Part shown: positions 6,555 to 12,528 of the stretch, in pieces
Numbering within the stretch: the first letter of the stretch is position 1
Layout: the number at the start of each line of letters is the position of its first letter
Assembly: GCA_045600065.1 (NCBI GenBank)
Contig: JAZRXE010000039.1
Location: 1 to 12,528, forward strand
DNA from: RGIG2707 sp045600065
Lineage (GTDB): Bacteria; Bacillota; Clostridia; Peptostreptococcales; Anaerovoracaceae
Direction of reading: 5' to 3'
DNA length: 12,528 nucleotides
The notes under the pieces: generated by a model
What the model was told of the DNA's origin: nothing
Databases searched by the model: none
What the model saw: only the letters and a program-made list of their open reading frames with translations
Translations under genes and position numbers: made by a program

Positions 6555-7082
6555 ATGAAAACTAAAAGACTGACCGTAGACGCGATGTTCGCTGCGATGT
6601 ACATCGTACTCAGCAAATTCACCCTTAACATGGGCTTTATGAAAGTGACCTTCGAGAGCCTGCCCATCATTATAGGAGCCGCAATACTCGGCCCCATGGA
6701 CGGAGCTGTCATAGGCACTGTAGCGACCTTTGTAAGCCAGCTGCTCAGCGAATACGGGCTCACTGCTACCACTCCCCTGTGGATGCTCCCATACATTGCT
6801 TTGGGACTGTTTACGGGCTTAATGGCAAAGGCTGCTTCCTACGACCTTCAGTCGGATGTAAAGAAGCTTGCTGCAGTCATAGTCACAGGCAGGCTGCTGG
6901 TCACAGCCTTCAATACACTGGCGCTGTATGTGGATTCGAAAATGTTCGGTTATTATTCCAAGGCTATGGTCTTCGGTTCCCTGGGTACAAAGATCATAAC
7001 AAGCATAGTCATATCCGTTGCGTTTTCCGCCCTGCTGCCGGGCCTTCTCAAGGCCCTCAAGCCGGTGATCAAAGGAAAGTAA
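6555..7082 (+). CDS. ECF transporter S component (folate-type-like)
   Basis: A 175-residue membrane protein with about five to six hydrophobic segments. Its pattern fits substrate-binding S components of energy-coupling factor transporters: an N-terminal segment MFAAMYIVLSKFTLNMGFMKVTF, then ESLPIIIGAAILGPMDGAVIGTVATFV and a PLWMLPYIALGLFTGLM block, and a later NTLALYVDSKMFGYYS segment. The VLSKF and LPIIIGAAILGP stretches most resemble FolT-type folate S proteins, but the substrate is an inference. No EcfA ATPases or EcfT are in the window, so it would share a group II ECF module encoded elsewhere. AAGGAG at 6543-6548 sets the start. No tetrahydrofolate or other riboswitch fits in the 69-nt gap upstream. 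It follows the abrB-like gene and ends at a strong terminator. Confidence 0.85.
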   Translation: MKTKRLTVDAMFAAMYIVLSKFTLNMGFMKVTFESLPIIIGAAILGPMDGAVIGTVATFVSQLLSEYGLTATTPLWMLPYIALGLFTGLMAKAASYDLQSDVKKLAAVIVTGRLLVTAFNTLALYVDSKMFGYYSKAMVFGSLGTKIITSIVISVAFSALLPGLLKALKPVIKGK

Positions 7083-7103
7083 TCCATCCATCTGAGCAAA
7101 AAG

Positions 7104-7133
7104 AAGCCACGCCCCCGGCGTGGTTTTCTTTTT
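7104..7133 (+). terminator. Strong intrinsic terminator after the ECF S component
   Basis: CCACGCC (7107-7113) pairs with GGCGTGG (7117-7123) around a 3-nt loop, extended by weaker pairs, and is followed by TTTTCTTTTT (7124-7133). Confidence 0.93.
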
Positions 7134-7172
7134 ACCCGTATATCGGCTTCTTAGGGTCTTATTTCACCCCTT

Positions 7173-7198
7173 CCCGCAAAAGCGGGCCGGCAGGCCCG
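7173..7198 (-). terminator. GC-rich terminator at the end of the tmk operon
   Basis: On the minus strand, directly after the nucleoside kinase stop, CGGGCC (7193-7198) pairs with GGCCCG (7183-7188) around a 4-nt loop and is followed by C-TTTT. The downstream arm can instead pair with GCGGG/CCCGC (7173-7177 with 7182-7186), so two stems compete. Confidence 0.75.
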
Positions 7199-8737
7199 TT
7201 ATACTATGCTGCTTCCTCCCACGAACTCTCTCAGTATGGAGTTGCAGGGTACTGCACTCAGGTCCTCAAGAGGCTCCACATGAGATACTATCTCCAGAAG
7301 CCTGCATGCCTCGCAATAATACTCAGAGTTATCGGGTATGGCCTTCAGAAGAGGCTCTGCAAGGCTCCTGAGAGCCGCCAGCTCAAAGATATGCGACGAA
7401 TTGAAGAATGCATCGGCCTTATCGCTGTAGGGGAAGATATTCACATCTTCGCCCTCTCTTACCTTGGGCCAGGCTTCCATAGTCTGCTCGGCATCCCAGT
7501 TGCGCTTCGAGGCGTCTCTGATTATGCGCCTGAGCTTTCTGATATCGGTGACGGGTATCCTGCGGGTATCGGATATGCGCAGCTGAGTAAGGGGGCTGAT
7601 GTAGATCTTGAACTTCTCTTCGGGAGCTATGAGGCTGGTCAGATCGTCGTTGAGACCGTGAATGCCCTCGATGACAATGGGCTGGCCATCCTTTGCCCTA
7701 AGCTTTCTGATCCCGAATTTCTTTGTTCCGCTTCCGAAATCATAACTGGGGATATCCACCTCATCTCCATTGAGCAGTGCATTCATCTGAGTGTTGAAAA
7801 GCTCCACATCCAGAGAATCCAGATTCTCGAAGTTGCGGCTGCCGTCCTCGAGCACGGGGACCTCTGACCTTTCTTTATAATAGTCGTCGGTACCCAGATA
7901 GATGGGTTTTCTGCCCAGAGACCACAGCTGTATGCAGAGCCTGTGAGCAAAGCTGGTCTTTCCGGAGGAGCTTGGGCCTGCTATAAGTATGATGCGCTTC
8001 TTTTGCCTGACTATGGTTTCCGCAAGATCGGAAATCCGCCTTTCCTGCAGGGCCTCGGACACCTGAATGATATCCTTGACAGAACCGTTTCTTATGGCAT
8101 CGTTCAGATCACGGGTATAAACGATATCCAGCATATCTGCCCAGTCGGACTCGTCTCTGAAGGCCTTGTAAAGAGCCTTGTTGTCCTTATATGGAGCCAG
8201 CCCGCCGGGATGAGTATCCTCGGGTATGCGTATCACTATGCCGTCCCGGCACTTCTTAAGATCGAATTCATTAATGTAGCCTGTGCTTGGAACGGTAACA
8301 TTATGATCAGGAGAAATCGATTCGAAGGGTATGTTTTCCTTGACAAGAGCCTTCATTTTACGCTCTATCTGCTCAGTTCGGTGCATGGTTAGCCCGCCGG
8401 GAATGCTGACTTTGGTGTATATGCCCTTGTTTAATGAGGTGCGGACCACTGCCCTTGCTCCGGGGTGGACCTCGCGAACGGCTTCACAGAAGAGATCGAT
8501 TACGCTCTGCTGATATATCTGCTTTGCGCAGTAATCCCTGAGATCGAGAAATACAAGCTCATCGCCGTCTTTAAGCTCTTCTTTGAGAGATACTATCCTG
8601 TTATTGATACGGGCAGCGTAGATCTTATATACAAGCCCTGTTCTGCATTCCTCCAGCAGCTTTTCCGCAGTGGTCCCATCAGGGGCTTCCATTGCCCTGA
8701 GCTTTGAACCGGGGCTGTATCTTACGTTGATGTTCAT
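7199..8737 (-). CDS. Nucleoside (uridine-type) kinase with TGS/ThrRS-like N-terminal domains
   Basis: A 512-residue protein in three parts. Residues 1-65 resemble a TGS/ubiquitin-like domain. Residues 75-220 resemble the second N-terminal domain of threonyl-tRNA synthetase and its kinase-fused relatives, with the PSTGYINEFDL block at 150-160; the synthetase's editing residues (HxxxH) are not evident. Residues 245-450 are a P-loop kinase of the uridine kinase/phosphoribulokinase group, with Walker A GPSSSGKT (254-261), TDDYY (283-287) and IEGIHGLND (356-364). This layout is common in Clostridia and Thermotogae and is annotated as a nucleoside or uridine kinase. Phosphorylation of uridine/cytidine is inferred from the kinase domain. 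AGGAGG (8742-8747) sits 4 nt before the ATG. Last gene of the tmk operon, 21 bp after the methyltransferase. The role of the ThrRS-like part is unknown. Confidence 0.9.
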   Translation of the reverse strand: MNINVRYSPGSKLRAMEAPDGTTAEKLLEECRTGLVYKIYAARINNRIVSLKEELKDGDELVFLDLRDYCAKQIYQQSVIDLFCEAVREVHPGARAVVRTSLNKGIYTKVSIPGGLTMHRTEQIERKMKALVKENIPFESISPDHNVTVPSTGYINEFDLKKCRDGIVIRIPEDTHPGGLAPYKDNKALYKAFRDESDWADMLDIVYTRDLNDAIRNGSVKDIIQVSEALQERRISDLAETIVRQKKRIILIAGPSSSGKTSFAHRLCIQLWSLGRKPIYLGTDDYYKERSEVPVLEDGSRNFENLDSLDVELFNTQMNALLNGDEVDIPSYDFGSGTKKFGIRKLRAKDGQPIVIEGIHGLNDDLTSLIAPEEKFKIYISPLTQLRISDTRRIPVTDIRKLRRIIRDASKRNWDAEQTMEAWPKVREGEDVNIFPYSDKADAFFNSSHIFELAALRSLAEPLLKAIPDNSEYYCEACRLLEIVSHVEPLEDLSAVPCNSILREFVGGSSIV

Positions 8738-8758
8738 AATTCCTCCTCGGTAGAAATC

Positions 8759-9493
8759 CTATTGTTCTGTGAGAAAAGTGTTGTAAATCGACTGCATGGC
8801 TATTGTGTAGCTTTCGTCAGCGTTTCTTACCGCAAGATCCGGCAGCACGGCAAGCTCCTTGCCGCCGCCCTTTACACATTCTATGAGCATGATGTTGGCT
8901 GCCTCTCCGGCAAAGGGCCTTACCATCTGCAGCCTTTTAGGCTCAAGACCCCAGGCTCTTGACAGGCATATGATATCGGCAAGTCTGGAGGGCCTGTGAA
9001 CCATACACAGCCTGCCCCTGAGCCGGAGCAGCACGGAAGCCACCCTGATAAAATCTTCAAGACCGGCAGTGGTCTCGTGGCGGGCAAGCTGCAGGGGGCC
9101 AGAGGGATTAACGGGGCCCCTTCCCTTTTCTGTGTAGGGGGGATTGCTTATGACCAGATCCATTGATCCGGCAGGCAGAATAGCTTCGGTATCAAGCACA
9201 TCAGCCTCGATGAACTCTATGACAGAGCTCAGACCGTTAAGCTCGGCGCTTTGCCTTGCAAGCTCTGCGGCATCGTGCTGAAACTCTATGCCCGTGATAT
9301 GCGCAGGCCTGTATTTCCCCCAGAGTATAAATGATGCAGCTCCGTTTCCCGAGCCCAGCTCAGCTACTCTGTCAGTACGGGATGCCCTTGCAAAATCGGC
9401 CAGCAGCACCGCGTCCGTGCCATAGCAAAAGGCTCCGGGGCTTTGGATCAGCTTAAGACCTCCGTAGCCTATGTCATCTATACGCAGCTTCAT
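8759..9493 (-). CDS. tRNA1(Val) (adenine-N6)-methyltransferase-like protein (TrmN6/YabB)
   Basis: A 244-residue Rossmann-fold SAM-dependent methyltransferase. The N-terminal RIDDIGYGGLKLIQ...YGTDAVLLADF signature is typical of the YfiC/YabB group, which methylates N6 of A37 in tRNA in E. coli. The SAM motif is ELGSGNGA (45-52), an acidic GIE (68-70) would hold the ribose, and NPPY (117-120) is the catalytic motif of N6-adenine or N5-glutamine methyltransferases. The start follows the ricT stop by only 2 bp, with a weak ribosome site (GGAAT) within the end of ricT, so translation is probably coupled. The same neighbour order (yaaT then yabB) is known near the Bacillus origin. The exact target RNA is inferred. 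Confidence 0.9.
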   Translation of the reverse strand: MKLRIDDIGYGGLKLIQSPGAFCYGTDAVLLADFARASRTDRVAELGSGNGAASFILWGKYRPAHITGIEFQHDAAELARQSAELNGLSSVIEFIEADVLDTEAILPAGSMDLVISNPPYTEKGRGPVNPSGPLQLARHETTAGLEDFIRVASVLLRLRGRLCMVHRPSRLADIICLSRAWGLEPKRLQMVRPFAGEAANIMLIECVKGGGKELAVLPDLAVRNADESYTIAMQSIYNTFLTEQ

Positions 9494-9495
9494 GG

Positions 9496-10479
9496 CTATT
9501 CCATAAGCTTGACGCGCTCTTCCAGCTCTTCCTCGGAAAGGCCGGTAAGCTCAATGTCTTCTATGAGCTCGCCCTTTTTAGGCTTTCCGCCCTTTTTCTG
9601 TCTGGACTTTGCACCCTGGTCGCAGCCGCTGCAGTTTTTCTTTCTGTCAGCCCGCTTTATATCCTCCTTGGCATAGAAATAATAATCGGGAGAGAGCTTT
9701 TCAGGCTTATCCGGACCTTTTTCCTCCAGAACGAGGCGGGTCTTGATCCTGTTCTCCAGAATATTGATATCGCAGACCATTCCGGGTCCGTCGGGAGTTA
9801 TGATGCGCTCGCCTATTTCGGGCATGCCGCGGCTCATCTCGCAATAACAGTCGTTTTCGTACTGCAGGCAGCACATGAGCCTTCCGCATATTCCGGATAT
9901 CTTTATGGGATTGAGGGAGAGGTTCTGGACCTTGGCCATCTTTATGGACACAGGCTCAAAATCGGGGAGCCAGCAGTGACAGCAAAGCTCTCTGCCGCAG
10001 CAGCCTATACCGCCCATCATCTTGGTCTCGTCTCTGACGCCTATCTGGCGCAGCTCTATCCTCATGCGGAACACGCCGGCAAGATCCTTGACCAGCTCTC
10101 TGAAATCCACCCTTCCGTCTGCGGTGAAGTAAAAAATGACCTTGCTGTCATCGAAGGTGTATTCCACATCCACCAGCTTCATATCCAGGCCCCTGCGCTC
10201 AATCTTCTCCTGACAAAGCTCCAGTGCCCGGTTCTTTTTTGCCTCGTTTTCGGCATTCTTGGCTGCATCCTCCGGGGTTGCCTTGCGTATTACAGGCTTA
10301 AGGGGCGATACAAGCTCGGACTCGTCGATTTCGCTGACCGAGGAAAATACCGTACCGTATTCGATGCCTCTTGCGGTTTCGACTATCACGCCCTCCGATA
10401 TATGCAATTCAAGATTGCCGGGATCGAAATAATATACCTTGCCCGCTGCCTTGAAGCGGACTCCTACAACTTTTACCAT
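9496..10479 (-). CDS. ricT: RicT (YaaT), PSP1-domain regulatory iron-sulfur protein
   Basis: A 327-residue protein with the PSP1 C-terminal domain. The cysteine pattern GIGCCGRELCCHCW (158-170) and GICGRLMCCLQYENDCYC (196-213) is characteristic of YaaT. In B. subtilis, RicT with RicA and RicF forms the Y-complex, which carries [4Fe-4S] clusters, supports RNase Y-dependent mRNA processing and affects sporulation, competence and biofilm formation. RicA and RicF are not in this window. A lysine-rich stretch with a CSGC pair (283-286) and an acidic C-terminus (ELIEDIELTGLSEEELEERVK) form a tail beyond the conserved core. AGGAGG (10484-10489) overlaps the holB stop, so the genes are coupled; the gap is 8 bp. 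Firm family assignment; partner proteins inferred. Confidence 0.95.
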   Translation of the reverse strand: MVKVVGVRFKAAGKVYYFDPGNLELHISEGVIVETARGIEYGTVFSSVSEIDESELVSPLKPVIRKATPEDAAKNAENEAKKNRALELCQEKIERRGLDMKLVDVEYTFDDSKVIFYFTADGRVDFRELVKDLAGVFRMRIELRQIGVRDETKMMGGIGCCGRELCCHCWLPDFEPVSIKMAKVQNLSLNPIKISGICGRLMCCLQYENDCYCEMSRGMPEIGERIITPDGPGMVCDINILENRIKTRLVLEEKGPDKPEKLSPDYYFYAKEDIKRADRKKNCSGCDQGAKSRQKKGGKPKKGELIEDIELTGLSEEELEERVKLME

Positions 10480-10487
10480 TTATCCTC

Positions 10488-11312
10488 CTATATCCTGAGG
10501 CACATCTGCTTCAGGCTGTAAGATGTATTCTGCTGGGTTCTGACCTGCCTCTGAGCCTCTATTACGGCTTTTGAAGCATTTAAAAACACCTTCTTAATAT
10601 CTTTATCCAATGGATGCCCGGCGTCTGAAACAGCCTCAGAGAGCCTTTCAAGACAGATGTCCAGAAAGCTCAGAGCAAGCTCTCTCTGCTGATCCTTAGC
10701 CGTAAGCACGGGCTCAAGACACTGCTTTTTTCTGTAGAAGGCGGCGCCTTGAGCAATGAGCTCAAGCATCTGATCCGCAGCAGCTGAGGCGATATCGCTG
10801 ACCAGAGCAGAAGCCTCCTCCAGATAATATGTGCTGCAGCGCGATAAAACCGTTGAAAGCAATGCGTCTCTGCTCTCTGAAAGAAGTATCATCACAGTAT
10901 CTGACGCAGGCTCCTCAAGGGATTTTAGAAACTTGTTCTGAGCCTGCATGTTCATCAGGTGGGCATCTCTAACAATGACAACGTGCCTGCTGCCATAAGG
11001 CTTGAATCTCAGCTTCTGCTGCAGTTCCTCAATGACGGATACTGTTATAGAGGCCTTATCCTCGGGCTTTTCGGCAATTATGAGATCCTCGCAGTCTCCC
11101 TGCTCAAACTTCCGGCAACTCAGGCACAGATCGCAGGAATCATCCTCGGACTCTGTGCACAGAAGCGCTTTGGCAAAGGCAAGACCCAGCGCATCTCTGC
11201 TTTCGGAGCTTCCGCCGCAGAAAAGGAAGGCATGTATGAGCCTTTTTCCGGACAGAAGAGAGGAAAGCTGTTCGGCTATATGCTTATTGCTGCTCAGCTG
11301 CTTTAATGACAT
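10488..11312 (-). CDS. holB: DNA polymerase III subunit delta-prime
   Basis: A 274-residue AAA+-fold clamp-loader subunit. After the N-terminal helix, HAFLFCGG (27-34) occupies the Walker A position, but the loop reads SSESRDA and lacks the GK(S/T), as expected for a delta-prime that does not hydrolyse ATP. Four cysteines (52, 60, 63, 66) form the zinc-binding insertion. Then come IVRDAHLMNMQAQNKFLKSLEEP (113-135) and the LSRC arginine-finger motif (156-159). It works in the clamp loader that places the sliding clamp on DNA. The start chosen (11312) matches the family N-terminus and overlaps the end of tmk by 29 nt. A longer in-frame start at 11369 would add 19 residues unlike the family. The ribosome site is weak (GAGG, 3 nt away), which suggests coupling to tmk. 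Confidence 0.92.
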   Translation of the reverse strand: MSLKQLSSNKHIAEQLSSLLSGKRLIHAFLFCGGSSESRDALGLAFAKALLCTESEDDSCDLCLSCRKFEQGDCEDLIIAEKPEDKASITVSVIEELQQKLRFKPYGSRHVVIVRDAHLMNMQAQNKFLKSLEEPASDTVMILLSESRDALLSTVLSRCSTYYLEEASALVSDIASAAADQMLELIAQGAAFYRKKQCLEPVLTAKDQQRELALSFLDICLERLSEAVSDAGHPLDKDIKKVFLNASKAVIEAQRQVRTQQNTSYSLKQMCLRI

Positions 11313-11922
11313 AAGCCTCAAATGCCTTTCTGATATCTTCAAAAACCTCATCCGTGCTCCTGGAAGCATCGATGATTACATATCTGTCCTTGTAAATCCT
11401 TGAAAGCCGGATGTATCCTTCGTAAACAGCCCTGTGGAAATCAAGTGACTCCTGCTCCAGTCTGTCCGGCTTTCCCGAAAGAGCGGCTCGTCTGAGACCG
11501 GCTTCGGGATCGATGTCCAGAAAGAAAGTCAGATCAGGCTGAGTGCCTGCAACGGCATACTCGTTGATCCTTCTGACAGCCTCGCCAAGGCCCCTTCCTA
11601 TGCCCTGATAGGCAATGGATGAATCCATAAAACGGTCGCTGAGCACTATAAAACCCTTCTCAACAGACGGCTTTATAAGCTGGGCCACATGCTGAGCTCT
11701 CGCCGCGGCATAAAGCAAGGCCTCGGCTTCGTTGCACATCTCGCTGTTATCGGGATCCAAAATGATACTGCGGATCTTTTCCGAGATGGGTGTACCGCCG
11801 GGCTCTCTGGTCATTATGGTCTTATAGGACTTGGACAGGCAATATTCATTTAGCAGTTTTATCTGAGTGGACTTGCCGCTGCCGTCAGGGCCTTCAAAGC
11901 TGATGAATATACCTCTACTCAT
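11284..11922 (-). CDS. tmk: Thymidylate kinase (dTMP kinase)
   Basis: A 212-residue cytoplasmic P-loop kinase making dTDP from dTMP. Motifs are FEGPDGSGKST (9-19), REPGG (39-43), SDRFMDSSIAYQG (95-107, the DRx motif and the substrate loop) and a LID region GKPDRLEQESLDFH...YEGY. Normal length for Firmicute Tmk. The ATG at 11920-11922 is preferred to the in-frame GTG nine bases upstream, because MSRGIFISFEG matches the family start and a GGTGG ribosome site lies just ahead. The ATG overlaps the last codons of orf70 (8-nt overlap), and the 3' end overlaps holB by 29 nt. It is the second gene of the operon and sits directly ahead of the clamp-loader gene, as in many Firmicutes. Confidence 0.96.
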   Translation of the reverse strand: MSRGIFISFEGPDGSGKSTQIKLLNEYCLSKSYKTIMTREPGGTPISEKIRSIILDPDNSEMCNEAEALLYAAARAQHVAQLIKPSVEKGFIVLSDRFMDSSIAYQGIGRGLGEAVRRINEYAVAGTQPDLTFFLDIDPEAGLRRAALSGKPDRLEQESLDFHRAVYEGYIRLSRIYKDRYVIIDASRSTDEVFEDIRKAFEAYVIKAAEQQ

Positions 11923-12127
11923 AGAAGCCACCGTGCTTTTCCGAATAATCCATATCGAACTGTCTGCGCCTCTGCCTGCTTAAGGCTGCCTGAGACCTTC
12001 TGGTCTTACGACTGTTGTTAGAATTGATAACATCATCAAGAAGATTATCAAGCATAAGGCAGAGAGCTGCAAAAACAGGTATGCACAGCAATATCCAAAG
12101 TATATATTTTCCGATGGTATATGACAT
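11915..12127 (-). CDS. Small single-pass membrane protein, unrecognised
   Basis: A 70-residue protein that I do not recognise. Residues 7-27 are a hydrophobic segment (KYILWILLCIPVFAALCLML), followed by DNLLDD and a strongly basic stretch (SRKTRRSQAALSRQRRR), then DMDYSEKHGGFYE. By the positive-inside rule the basic tail would face the cytoplasm. Support for a real gene is a TGGAG ribosome site (12133-12137), an extended -10 promoter just upstream, and a stop that overlaps the tmk start by 8 nt, making it the likely first gene of the tmk operon. There is no signal-peptidase site of note. It may anchor something at the membrane, or serve mainly to couple translation into tmk; both are guesses. 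Confidence 0.68.
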   Translation of the reverse strand: MSYTIGKYILWILLCIPVFAALCLMLDNLLDDVINSNNSRKTRRSQAALSRQRRRQFDMDYSEKHGGFYE

Positions 12128-12156
12128 ATTTGCTCCAGTACATAAAAAATCAATTT

Positions 12157-12165
12157 ATTATAGCA
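12157..12165 (-). promoter_or_regulatory. Extended -10 promoter for the orf70-tmk operon
   Basis: On the minus strand TGC-TATAAT: TATAAT at 12157-12162 with the TGn extension at 12163-12165. The -35 position reads TTTATT and is a poor match, which an extended -10 can tolerate. It starts the transcript near 12150, about 23 nt before the orf70 ATG. Confidence 0.65.
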
Positions 12166-12390
12166 CAACAATGAATGAGAATAAAGAGCAAGCTATTCAG
12201 CAGAATAAAGAACAAACTGATCACCATTTATGCCTGAGGTTGAGAGATCAAAATTTAAATCAAATAAACAAAACACCAATACATTACATCAGGATCACTG
12301 TTCAAAAAAAGAAAGTTGACATAAATATATATTATGAAAACAAAAAAGAACAGCTATGCATTACGCAAGATCTGCTCTCTGCAAAATAAA
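12166..12390. other. AT-rich spacer between 5S rRNA and the tmk operon
   Basis: About 225 bp of AT-rich sequence with no convincing gene on either strand. It contains a lone TTGACA (12316-12321, +) without a -10 at the right distance, and an inverted pair CTGTTC/GAACAG (12299-12304 and 12347-12352) whose loop is too long for a normal terminator. A T-rich run (12382-12392, read on minus) directly follows the 5S gene. No tRNA gene is visible. Confidence 0.6.
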
Positions 12391-12507
12391 AACTGGCGAC
12401 GTCCTACTTTCCCAGGCAGCTTCCCGCCAAGTATCATCGGCTCTGAAGGGCTTAACTACTGTGTTCGAGATGGGAACAGGTGTAACCCCAACGATATTGT
12501 CACCAGA
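12391..12507 (-). rRNA. rrf: 5S ribosomal RNA
   Basis: The minus strand carries the full 5S pattern: a 5' CUGGUGAC pairing with 3' GUCGCCAG (closing helix, ends at 12506 and 12393), the highly conserved CCCAUCUCGAACAC core, AAGUUAAGCCCUUCAG-like sequence with GCCGAUGAUACUUGG, and GGGAAAGUAGGACGUCGCCAG at the 3' side. About 115-117 nt, normal length. It is presumably the last gene of a 16S-23S-5S operon lying to the right of the window and read toward tmk. Confidence 0.95.
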
Positions 12508-12528
12508 TTTTTCATAGAAGGTATTCAA

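Noticed and set aside
6779..7867. Plus-strand 362-codon open frame
   Set aside because: It runs through the S-component gene, two terminators and antisense to the nucleoside kinase; the composition is a codon shadow and no ribosome site supports it.
12316..12321. TTGACA as a plus-strand promoter
   Set aside because: No -10-like hexamer at 16-18 bp and no gene downstream other than the antisense of 5S.
12299..12352. CTGTTC...GAACAG inverted repeat as a terminator after 5S
   Set aside because: Six-base arms with a loop of over 40 nt; too weak to call.
12015..12389. Plus-strand 124-codon open frame ending beside 5S
   Set aside because: Antisense to orf70, then low-complexity K/N/Q-rich translation of AT-rich spacer; no Shine-Dalgarno.
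1..12528. CRISPR array, prophage, toxin-antitoxin or defence system
   Set aside because: No regularly spaced repeats, phage structural genes or recognised defence domains occur; apart from the transposase remnant all genes look like chromosomal housekeeping or transport genes.

Overview
The window looks like chromosome from an anaerobic, low-to-mid GC Firmicute of the class Clostridia. The pointers are an AbrB-type regulator with a cysteine-rich tail, RicT (YaaT), a DUF523 protein, PyrR, a Cys-type MurA, an energy-coupling-factor (ECF) S component, strong Shine-Dalgarno sites of the AGGAGG type, and promoters close to the sigma-A consensus. Genus cannot be fixed from the sequence alone.

Layout from left to right. 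Bases 1-646 hold a decayed, left-truncated ISLre2-type transposase. A strong promoter directly after it drives a divergent EPSP synthase (aroA-like, 722-1963, +). A bidirectional hairpin terminator separates this from a convergent minus-strand operon, murA - pyrR - DUF523 (4341 down to 2036), which has a near-perfect sigma-A promoter at 4380-4408. A single minus-strand gene for an ion-transporter-superfamily (SLC13-like) membrane carrier follows (4517-5866). It is divergent from a plus-strand pair, the abrB-like regulator (6243-6485) and an ECF S component (6555-7082). The right half is one compact minus-strand operon with very short gaps or overlaps: orf70 - tmk - holB - ricT - trmN6-like methyltransferase - nucleoside kinase with a ThrRS-like N-terminus (12127 down to 7199). 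Upstream of it, on the same strand, is a 5S rRNA gene (12391-12507) that is presumably the 3' end of an rRNA operon lying outside the window.

The genes serve mainly housekeeping roles: nucleotide supply (tmk, pyrR, nucleoside kinase), replication (holB), translation and RNA (5S, trmN6, ricT), the cell wall (murA), aromatic biosynthesis (aroA) and transport (SLC13-like, ECF S). The tmk-holB-ricT-trmN order, with an rRNA operon upstream and an abrB gene nearby, recalls the tmk-yaaT-yabB-abrB region near the origin in Bacillus subtilis. This suggests a conserved origin-proximal neighbourhood that has lost and gained members.

I found no CRISPR array, prophage, toxin-antitoxin pair, biosynthetic cluster or obvious defence island. 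The points most worth a second look are the motif-poor AroA, PyrR placed in a murA operon without a visible pyr-type leader, the abrB/S-component pair, the transporter with altered SLC13 signature motifs, and the rrn-to-tmk junction.
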